The translations under genes were made by a program, and so were the position numbers. Shown one piece after another: positions 1 to 6,809 of a stretch of DNA of 41,392 nucleotides. The stretch is from Eubacterium sp. (GTDB taxonomy: Bacteria > Bacillota > Clostridia > Lachnospirales > Lachnospiraceae): the NCBI GenBank assembly GCA_017480495.1, contig JAFVAQ010000004.1:1-41392 (forward strand), given 5' to 3'. Under the pieces are notes generated by a model. It saw only the letters and a list, made by a program, of their open reading frames with translations. It was not told where the DNA came from and ran no database searches. Each line of letters opens with the position of its first letter. Position 1 is the stretch's first letter.

Positions 1-16
1 AACTCGGGGAGTTAGG

Positions 17-169
17 CCACGGTGCGAAGCGCCGTGGTCACGAGCGTTAGCGAAGTGATGTGCGACCGCGAAGCGGCGCCAAGGCTTGCGAAGCAAGGCT
101 TGCAATACCCGCGAAGCGAGGATTGACACCCAAACATCATGGCGCAGCATTGATTTGCGAGGCAAATCA
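17..169. repeat. Cluster of GCGAAGC mini-hairpins
   Basis: The heptamer GCGAAGC occurs four times (24-30, 68-74, 88-94, 111-117), each time as the tip of an inverted repeat closed by a GAA loop: CCACGG/CCGTGG at 17-22 and 32-37, CCGC/GCGG at 66-69 and 73-76, CTTGC/GCAAG at 85-89 and 93-97, and an imperfect one near 108-121. A fifth hairpin, TGATTTGC/GCAAATCA with loop GAG, lies at 151-169, just before the tRNA. No coding frame is visible. d(GCGAAGC) is known as an unusually stable mini-hairpin; the role here is unknown. Confidence 0.7.
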
Positions 170-177
170 ATACCTAT

Positions 178-248
178 GGCGACTTAGCCAAGTGGTAAGG
201 CGTGGGACTGCAACTCCCTGATCATCAGTTCGAATCTGATAGTCGCCT
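178..248 (+). tRNA. tRNA-Cys (anticodon GCA)
   Basis: A 71-nt cloverleaf can be drawn by eye. The acceptor stem is GGCGACT (178-184) with AGTCGCC (241-247) and discriminator T248. The anticodon loop CTGCAAC carries GCA for cysteine, and the T-arm contains the GTTCGAATC loop. The U discriminator is the usual identity base of tRNA-Cys. The CCA end is not encoded (CTA follows), so it must be added by the Cca enzyme encoded in this window. A terminator follows within a few bases. Confidence 0.96.
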
Positions 249-252
249 CTAA

Positions 253-291
253 AAAAACCTGCATTTGAAGTAATTCAAATGCAGGTTTTTA
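253..291. terminator. Bidirectional intrinsic terminator between tRNA-Cys and the surface-protein remnant
   Basis: AACCTGCATTTGAA and TTCAAATGCAGGTT form a perfect 14-bp stem around a GTAA loop, flanked by an A-run on the left and a T-run on the right. It ends the tRNA transcript on the plus strand and can also serve the convergent minus-strand gene ending at 331. Confidence 0.9.
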
Positions 292-330
292 TTATAATCT
301 CATTATACTTTAGCTCTTGATTTATATCTA

Positions 331-1491
331 TTATCTATTTATTTTACATTTGCAAGCACATATAGATGCAGCACCCGCACTAGAAAGAATCATAAGTAGT
401 ATCATAAATACCACCATACTATTATCTCCAGTCGCAGGAGATGCAGTTGTTCTTGTTACACTATTTACAACAGATGCTGCTGTATCTGTTGAAGTGTCCG
501 AAGCATCTTCCTCTTTATCTGAAGATTCTTCTTCTATCTTTTCATATATAGCTTTAAATGTATGAGGTCCAGTAACCTGATATTTATCACCTGGATAATA
601 TATTGATCCCTGCCAATAGAGACCTTTGTATCCATTGAGTGTTGGTAGATCAGGAATAGTAATGTAATCTCCATAATCTACAGTCTTTGTAAATAGTATT
701 GTTCCGTCTTCATTATAGAATGAGATTTCATACTTTTCTTTTACAAGTTCTGCGCTAAGTAATACTGCTCCACCTTTAGGAACTATTACATAATAGTTAC
801 CATCAGCATCCTGTGAAAGATTTAACTTAGATCCATCAACTGTATTATAAGCAGATGATATTTTATATCCAGTAGATGGCTTAAGGAGAACTTTCTCTCC
901 TTCAAGAGCTACGTCGTAGTCACGACTTTTGAGAAGAGCAGAGCCATCAGCCTTTGTAGCAGAAATTGTTCCACCATTTGGCTGATTAACCTTTATGATA
1001 TACATGATCTGTTTTTCAAATTCTTCATATTCTACATTTGTACCGTCTACACCAGTTGGCGAACATGCAACCGCACCATTCTCATCTGGGATTATTCTCC
1101 AGACTGTAAGAGAGATATTTTCAATATTGCTACCATCCTCAATAACAACAGGACAACCATCACTGGAAACGGTATCTGTAACTAGCACATTAATTTTACC
1201 AGTTTGTTCATCCTCATCTTCATTGTCTAAATATAGACCAACGTTTCCTCCGGAAATATTTCCATCTAACATAAAATTAGTTTGAGCATTTTCAGATGAG
1301 TATAAATATGCTGCATCTGAATAAGCTTTAACATTACCTGTTGCAGTAAAATTAAAAGTGCCATTTTGATATGCCCCGACAACAATTCCATCATTTTTGG
1401 TTGAAGTCATATTTCCATTAACATTAATATTCAAAGTACTATTTTCATGAGCCCAAGCATAAATAATATCATAAAGCAAATTTGCACGCAA
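331..1491 (-). pseudogene. 5'-truncated cell-surface protein with sortase-type C-terminus
   Basis: The reading frame codes for 386 residues but has no proper beginning: it opens at a TTG right after an in-frame stop (1492-1494), has no ribosome binding site and lacks a signal peptide. Residues about 15-90 are Asn/Thr/Gly-rich beta-strand repeats, as in beta-helical surface proteins. Residues about 250-320 resemble a Listeria/Bacteroides-type repeat (the YEISFYNEDGT and PTLNGYKG region). The tail carries SPATG at 351-355, a hydrophobic helix and a Lys/Cys/Arg end, a variant of the LPXTG cell-wall sorting signal. The 5' part seems to have been lost where the mgtE promoter now lies. It could be an unexpressed remnant, or a gene with an unrecognised start; I favour the remnant. 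Confidence 0.72.
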
Positions 1492-1510
1492 TTAATTAGA
1501 ATGCTATAAT
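1482..1510 (+). promoter_or_regulatory. Sigma-A-type promoter of mgtE
   Basis: TTGCAC (1482-1487) and TATAAT (1505-1510) are separated by exactly 17 bases. The predicted leader to the mgtE start is only about 50 bases, too short for an M-box magnesium riboswitch. The -35 box overlaps the opening codons of the truncated minus-strand frame. Confidence 0.75.
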
Positions 1511-1566
1511 ATAATTTCCTGAGAATATAAGGGGTTCAAAAAAAGTTATGTCAGGAGGTATGTGCT

Positions 1567-2919
1567 ATGGATGAGAAATTAATAGACGTTGAAGAAGTTA
1601 TGGCACTACTTGAAGAGCGAAAGTTTGCTGAGCTACGAGATTTGCTGAAAGAGGCAAATCCTATTGACGTTGCTCAGTTACTTGGCGAAGTACCCGAGGA
1701 GAAGCTTCTCCTTTTATATAGAATGCTCCCGAAGGAAGATGCTGCTGATATTTTCGCAGAGATGGAACATGAAGAACAAGAAACCCTGATCAGAGCTTTT
1801 AATGACCGAGAGATCCAAGAGGTCATTGCAGAAATGTACATAGATGATGCCGTTGACCTTGTAGAGGAAATGCCGGCAATCGTTGTTAATAAAATACTCA
1901 GACACGCTGACCCAGAAACCCGTAAGGAGATCAACGAACTCCTGAAGTATCCAGAAGACAGCGCTGGTTCTGTTATGACCACTGAGTACATGAGTCTAAA
2001 AAGCGACATGACCGTGGCGGATGCCTTCGAGAGAATACGTCGTACTGCTGACGAGAAAGAGGACATTTACACTTGCTACGTAATCGATCCTTTCCGTAAG
2101 CTTCAAGGTACTGTCAGCCTCAAGGAAATGTTCCTGGTTCCAAAGGACACCCTGATTGAAGACCTGATGGAGACAAATATCATTTCCGCTAACACTCTTG
2201 ACGATCAGGAGCAGGTTGCCAAGGATATGGCAAAGTATAACCTGACCACTATCCCAATCGTAGATCAGGAAAATCGTCTAGTGGGTATCGTTACCGTCGA
2301 TGATGCTATCGATGTCATCCAGGAAGAGAATACAGAGGATATCGAAATGATGGCCGCTATCACACCTACTGATAAGCCATATATCAGTACAGGCTTTTTC
2401 GAGACCTACAAGAAGCGTATACCATGGCTACTCCTACTCATGATATCAGCTACCTTTACGGGTGCTATTATCACAAGATACGAGAGTGCCCTCGGAAGAT
2501 ACGTAATACTTACAGCTTACATACCAATGCTGATGGACACAGGCGGAAATGCCGGTTCCCAGGCATCTGTATCTATCATTCGTGGTCTTTCACTGGATGA
2601 AATTGAATTTAAGGATATCTTCAGGATACAAGGAAAGGAGCTTCTAGTTGCACTCCTATGCGGAGCAACTCTGGCCCTTGCAAACTTCACTAAACTTCTA
2701 ATACTTGATAAGGTATCTGTTGTTATTGCAGCCGTTGTTTGCAGCACACTTCTCCTTACAGTAGTAGTTGCAAAGTTTGTAGGATGTTCACTTCCTATCC
2801 TTGCAAAAAGAGTTGGTTTTGACCCGGCCGTTATGGCGAGTCCATTTATCACGACAATAGTAGATGCAATATCACTGGTTATCTATTTCCAGCTTGCATC
2901 TCATATACTAAGTATATAA
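1567..2919 (+). CDS. mgtE: MgtE magnesium transporter
   Basis: This 450-residue protein is a full-length MgtE-type Mg2+ channel/transporter of the cytoplasmic membrane. Residues about 1-130 form the helical MgtE N domain (repeated acidic helices, e.g. EEMPAIVVNKILRHADP). Residues about 135-255 hold two CBS domains that sense Mg2+ in the family. Residues about 285-450 form the membrane domain of five helices, including the GGNAGSQAS pore signature near 325. AGGAGG at 1553-1558 lies 8 bases before the ATG. It stands alone with its own promoter and converges on the kinase gene, only 12 bases away. No M-box riboswitch is visible, so control by Mg2+ probably rests on the N/CBS domains. Confidence 0.96.
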   Translation: MDEKLIDVEEVMALLEERKFAELRDLLKEANPIDVAQLLGEVPEEKLLLLYRMLPKEDAADIFAEMEHEEQETLIRAFNDREIQEVIAEMYIDDAVDLVEEMPAIVVNKILRHADPETRKEINELLKYPEDSAGSVMTTEYMSLKSDMTVADAFERIRRTADEKEDIYTCYVIDPFRKLQGTVSLKEMFLVPKDTLIEDLMETNIISANTLDDQEQVAKDMAKYNLTTIPIVDQENRLVGIVTVDDAIDVIQEENTEDIEMMAAITPTDKPYISTGFFETYKKRIPWLLLLMISATFTGAIITRYESALGRYVILTAYIPMLMDTGGNAGSQASVSIIRGLSLDEIEFKDIFRIQGKELLVALLCGATLALANFTKLLILDKVSVVIAAVVCSTLLLTVVVAKFVGCSLPILAKRVGFDPAVMASPFITTIVDAISLVIYFQLASHILSI

Positions 2920-2931
2920 TACGCCCATAGC

Positions 2932-4341
2932 CTAAATGTTATCTGGGATATATATATCAAATTCCATTTCGTTTTCCTCGGAATTTGCTTTAACATATAT
3001 ATCCCCGTAAAGACATTGGGCTATCTTTTTTGCTTCGAAAAGACCTATTCCATTGCCGCCTACCTTTTCAGCATTTGAACCACGCCAGAAGCTATTGAAT
3101 ATATATGGCAGCTCTTTCTCACTGAGAACATTTCCCTTATTCTTGATAACGAAATAGTATCCATCCTCTTCTTTATTTAGATTAACGTTTATACCTTCAC
3201 CATTTCCATACTTAATGGCATTTTCCATTATTTGAGAAAGAATCCTGCAAATGCCACTCTTATCACTCTTGACCATCGCATTATGATTCATTTCGAAACT
3301 AAAAGGAATACTCAGCACATTTAATCTATTGCTATATTCCTCTTCAAGAAATTCCACCAACTCCTTCAGATAGAACGGTCTTATATCCGGTTCAAAATCC
3401 ACAACAGTTCCAGAGGTTTTATCTATAAGCTCCTTCACTATTTCCGTAATATCATCTGCATTCTTACTAATCTTACCCGCTATCTCTGCATCACTCTTAT
3501 TTATCTCACCATTTTCCTGATAGAGACCCGTGCTTATCGCATCTGCATACAGCTTGATATTTGCAACCGGGGTTTTGATACCATGAGCAATAGTTGTAAG
3601 CATAGTCATCTGATCACGGCTCAGCTCATCCACCTTCTTCTGCTTATTCTGAATATTATCGCTGAGCATATTGACACCCCAGATGAATCTTCCAAAAAGA
3701 CGGTTCTTTGTTTCAGGGAGCTTCTCGGAAATCTCATTCTTTGAAAGCTTTTCAGGATAATCCGAAAGCTTTTCAAAAGGACGTAGTACAGTACTGCTGA
3801 TGTAGATGCAGATTCCAAGGGCAATGATAAATGCCGCGGCCAAGGTTATATTCATCAGCTTTTGAAGATTTGAATATTCAGCATCCTTGTATTCAAAGAC
3901 AATGAAGCCTACGATGGATTGCTCTCCTGTTTTTATATTTATAGGCCTTAATGCCCACACCTTATCTGAAGTATTATCTTTATTGATCAGAGATACGCCA
4001 GTTTCACCCTCATTGTTTGAAATGTATAGAACGTTATCCGGAAGTGCCGCCTTGCCATATTCCTTTATAAAAGCATCGCGGTTCTCCTCCATATAAGTAT
4101 CAAGATCCGACTGCATATTATTAAACTCAGGATTATTTTTTTCCTCATAAGGAAAAACCGCACTCCTTGTATAAGGTACAAACAAGTACTCCTGAGAGAA
4201 TCCTTCTACAATACGATTCATCAGGATGTTATTTGTTTCCTCCTGCTTTTTTGCTAATGAATTAAAAACAAGATTTGCCACGAGGATAAGTAATGCAAAA
4301 AGAAGCACTACGGCAATATAAAGTTTAGCTAACTTTTTCAT
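2932..4341 (-). CDS. Sensor histidine kinase
   Basis: A 469-residue membrane kinase partnered with the regulator whose gene overlaps it by 4 bases. Transmembrane helix 1 covers residues about 7-29, an extracytoplasmic sensor region of about 130 residues follows, and helix 2 covers about 163-183. A short linker leads to the HisKA helix with phospho-acceptor His253 in AHGIKTP. The catalytic ATPase domain shows the N box (NAIKYGNGEG) and the G box (GNGIGLFEAK). The signal is unknown. The large sensor domain argues against a BceS-type kinase, which senses through its transporter. It lies downstream of the ABC/C45 operon but is separated from it by the 263-bp palindrome, so joint regulation is only a guess. 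Confidence 0.93.
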   Translation of the reverse strand: MKKLAKLYIAVVLLFALLILVANLVFNSLAKKQEETNNILMNRIVEGFSQEYLFVPYTRSAVFPYEEKNNPEFNNMQSDLDTYMEENRDAFIKEYGKAALPDNVLYISNNEGETGVSLINKDNTSDKVWALRPINIKTGEQSIVGFIVFEYKDAEYSNLQKLMNITLAAAFIIALGICIYISSTVLRPFEKLSDYPEKLSKNEISEKLPETKNRLFGRFIWGVNMLSDNIQNKQKKVDELSRDQMTMLTTIAHGIKTPVANIKLYADAISTGLYQENGEINKSDAEIAGKISKNADDITEIVKELIDKTSGTVVDFEPDIRPFYLKELVEFLEEEYSNRLNVLSIPFSFEMNHNAMVKSDKSGICRILSQIMENAIKYGNGEGINVNLNKEEDGYYFVIKNKGNVLSEKELPYIFNSFWRGSNAEKVGGNGIGLFEAKKIAQCLYGDIYVKANSEENEMEFDIYIPDNI

Positions 4342-5024
4342 TCCTTAGTGCCTCCAAACTTATATCCTACTCTCCAGACGGTTTGTATAAGCGTTGGATT
4401 CTTTGGATCCTCCTCCAGCTTTTCTCTGAGCCATCTTATATGCACATTAAGGCTACCCTGCTCACTGAAACAGTCAAAACCCCAAACTTCATTGAAGAGT
4501 TTCTCTTTTCTAATAACCTGTTCTGGATGTCTCATCATGTATTCAAGGAGATCAAACTCCTTACCTGTTACAGAAACCGCCTTGCCATCCTTAAACACTG
4601 ACCTAGTTGTAACATCCATAGTAATCTTGTCATATGTCAGAAGCTGTCTATCCTCTGACATATCGTAAGCGCGGCGCATAAGAGCCTTTATCTTAAAGCC
4701 CAGCACCTCAACAGAAAATGGTTTATCTATATAGTCATCCGCTCCCAGCTCAAGACCCAGTATCTTACTCTGATCGTCAGTACGCGCACTCATCATAAGT
4801 ACTGGAATTCTTTGATCACGTCTAATTTCCTGAAGAGCCTCGTATCCATCCATTCCCGGAAGCATAACGTCAAGAAGCAGCAGCTTGAAAGCTGCTGTTT
4901 TTACAAGAGCCAATCCTTCTTCCGCATTCATCTTCCACTCAACTGAGTAGCCTTCACGACGCAGGAAGTCCTGGATTAATCCACCAAGCTCTTCGTTATC
5001 TTCAATCACAAGAATGTCTGTCAT
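4338..5024 (-). CDS. OmpR/PhoB-family response regulator
   Basis: The protein has 228 residues from the ATG at 5022-5024, which I chose because GGAG lies just upstream (5031-5034); a longer GTG-started form would add only four residues and include this site. The receiver domain (1-115) has the acidic pair E8/D9, phospho-acceptor D52 in LLLLDVMLPG and a conserved Lys in DKPFS. A winged-helix DNA-binding domain (about 130-228) has the KEFDLLEYMMRHP and VHIRWLREKLE segments. The gene overlaps the following kinase gene by ATGA, so the two are translationally coupled. A TATAAT at 5038-5043 is too close to the start to be its -10 box. Confidence 0.94.
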   Translation of the reverse strand: MTDILVIEDNEELGGLIQDFLRREGYSVEWKMNAEEGLALVKTAAFKLLLLDVMLPGMDGYEALQEIRRDQRIPVLMMSARTDDQSKILGLELGADDYIDKPFSVEVLGFKIKALMRRAYDMSEDRQLLTYDKITMDVTTRSVFKDGKAVSVTGKEFDLLEYMMRHPEQVIRKEKLFNEVWGFDCFSEQGSLNVHIRWLREKLEEDPKNPTLIQTVWRVGYKFGGTKE

Positions 5025-5113
5025 ATTCTTCTCCACAATTATAACGTACAGATTCTTTACTTACACAAAATATGATAACACTTTATAACTTCCTTTTGTA
5101 GCAATTTGTTGCG

Positions 5114-5376
5114 GGCCCCTCACACTTATAATATGAGTCACAGTACATACTTCTAAAATGATAACGAGATTTTTCCTAGATTTAAGGAGCAAGTTTCATT
5201 ATTTGTAAGCAGCGAGCGCCGCTTGTCTGAGCAAAAATGCCTTCCTTTAATCTAATGAAAGGCATTTTTGCGAGTTATAGCGAGCTGCATTACAAACTGA
5301 AACTTGCGACTATAAATCTGAAAAATCTTAGTGTGTTTTAGAAGTATGTACTGTGATCATATATAAGTGAGGGGCC
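5114..5376. repeat. 263-bp imperfect palindrome (MITE-like or structured-RNA element)
   Basis: The 343-base gap between the regulator and the C45 gene contains no gene. It is almost filled by one long inverted repeat. The left arm begins GGCCCCTCAC (5114) and the right arm ends GTGAGGGGCC (5376). The arms match over nearly their whole length with small indels, e.g. CACAGTACATACTTC (from 5139) against its complement ending near 5356, GCAAGTTTCA against TGAAACTTGC, and a perfect 13-bp stem at the centre. No direct duplication of flanking bases is obvious. The right end lies three bases from the stop codon of the C45 gene. It could be a non-autonomous mobile element or a large hairpin RNA. Confidence 0.8.
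5231..5271. terminator. Bidirectional terminator at the centre of the palindrome
   Basis: GCAAAAATGCCTT (5231-5243) pairs perfectly with AAGGCATTTTTGC (5259-5271) around a 15-base loop. The A5 and T5 runs inside the stem give a terminator shape in both directions. It probably ends the minus-strand ABC/C45 transcript before it reaches the two-component genes. Confidence 0.6.
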
Positions 5377-5379
5377 ATT

Positions 5380-6774
5380 CTAGTAACTGCCAACCTCTAG
5401 GAATCTAGGTATATCTTCTGCACAGTCGCCCTTAGTAAAGGAAACATGGATCTTTCCTGTGGCATAGTCGACGATTACGGTATGCACATTTCCACTGTTG
5501 TGTACGTTGGAAACGATGTACTCATCAACGACTTCCTTTGCCATAAGTCCCTTTGCATCTGCAACGGAGAACTTTTCCTTCTCACTCACCCATTGGTTGT
5601 ACTTTACAAAACGGGTTATATTGAACTCCTCGCCAGTAAACCTGTCCTGATTATCCTTTGTAGCGAATGTATTCACTATGCAGAGTGCATCTGGTGTATC
5701 CCACTCGAGTCCTTCCATGAGTTCTGAGTCTTTTGTTCTAAGTACAGACTTTGCTTTTCCTGTAGCTGCAACTTCTTTAGTTGCATTCTCGCAACAGAAG
5801 GCATCCTTCTCATCTGTACAAAGGAGATTATTACACCATGTAAAATCTCCACTTTCGCCTACCAGGTATTCACCTGCTTCTTTAGCCGTTTCGAAATGTT
5901 CAAGAGCGTATCTGATTTCAAAGGTGTAACACTTTTTACCTTTGTAAACGAAGGGCAGTCCATCTTTGGAACCTACATCAAGGATTGCAATCATAACGCC
6001 ATCGTCATTCACAGCAGTTATTATATCGAGGATTCCGAGAAATCCGATACTTGTTATAGATCCGTCGCCCTTCTTCATATGAGTTACTGCATGAAGTTCC
6101 GTTATCTGATTTTCACTTCCAGCGCTCCATTCAAGATTTCTAATGGATATTCTCTTTCCACTGACGGTTTTTTCTCCTCCAAGAGAAAGTGCACTACAGG
6201 CTGTAGGTCTAAGAGCGTCAGGGATGATCTGCATGGCAAGTGCTTCTATATAGCTAAGCTTTCCGTCTTCTGCATAGCCCTCTTCACCCTGTGAGATGGT
6301 TTTCGCAAAGCTTGTGACTTCGTCCTTATACTCCTTAGGAAGGGAATTAACAAGTGTTTCTATTCTATCCTCGAGAGATTCATAATTTACCTTACGTCCA
6401 TCAAAGGCATTTCTTATATTCTCATGAAGATATGGCTCAAAGTTTTTCACAAATCCAGGAACAGCCTCTATGATGGTCTCCGCATAAGCCTTTCCTACTT
6501 CAGCAGGTTCACCCTTTTCATAGTCCAGTGTTACGTCATAATAGGTTTCATACTTCTCGATAACGCATAGCCCATCTGCAGAAGAAAAGGTTTCTATAAC
6601 ATCTTCTTTCTCACTATCGTCGGTATATGTTACCTCCTCTTCAACATTTAGAGAGCCAACCTTTTTCATGCCTTCTGACTGTACTGCTTTAGCATTTGTG
6701 CCGCAGCCACAAACGGAGAGCAGCATTCCAAGCGTTAAAGAACAGCTTATTATTTTTTTATATATTTTATTCAT
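5380..6774 (-). CDS. C45-type Ntn-hydrolase lipoprotein (acyltransferase/amidohydrolase family)
   Basis: The 464-residue protein begins with a lipoprotein-type signal peptide (SLTLGMLLSVCGC, likely lipidated Cys24, although the lipobox is not canonical). A helical region to about 185 precedes the catalytic part. At 192-216, ACSALSLGG is followed by RISIRNLEW. This matches the C45 family (isopenicillin-N acyltransferase, carcinine hydrolase), where the chain self-cleaves before a nucleophilic Cys (here Cys193) and acts as an N-terminal nucleophile hydrolase on amides. The substrate is unknown. The gene overlaps the repaired end of the permease gene by 8 bases (ATGAATAA), so it belongs to the ABC operon. 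It may process what that transporter moves; this is inference. Confidence 0.8.
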   Translation of the reverse strand: MNKIYKKIISCSLTLGMLLSVCGCGTNAKAVQSEGMKKVGSLNVEEEVTYTDDSEKEDVIETFSSADGLCVIEKYETYYDVTLDYEKGEPAEVGKAYAETIIEAVPGFVKNFEPYLHENIRNAFDGRKVNYESLEDRIETLVNSLPKEYKDEVTSFAKTISQGEEGYAEDGKLSYIEALAMQIIPDALRPTACSALSLGGEKTVSGKRISIRNLEWSAGSENQITELHAVTHMKKGDGSITSIGFLGILDIITAVNDDGVMIAILDVGSKDGLPFVYKGKKCYTFEIRYALEHFETAKEAGEYLVGESGDFTWCNNLLCTDEKDAFCCENATKEVAATGKAKSVLRTKDSELMEGLEWDTPDALCIVNTFATKDNQDRFTGEEFNITRFVKYNQWVSEKEKFSVADAKGLMAKEVVDEYIVSNVHNSGNVHTVIVDYATGKIHVSFTKGDCAEDIPRFLEVGSY

Positions 6775-6809
6775 CTCTGACTCTCCATATCTTTATACTA
6801 TCAATAGGT

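Noticed and set aside
1-177. CRISPR array
   Set aside because: The repeats are only seven bases with no regular spacers; they are tips of different hairpins.
1511-1566. M-box riboswitch before mgtE
   Set aside because: The predicted leader is only about 50 bases, too short for the M-box fold, and no conserved core was seen.
5038-5043. TATAAT as the -10 box of the response regulator gene at 4338-5024
   Set aside because: It would start transcription at or beyond the ribosome binding site, too close to the ATG, and has no good -35 box.
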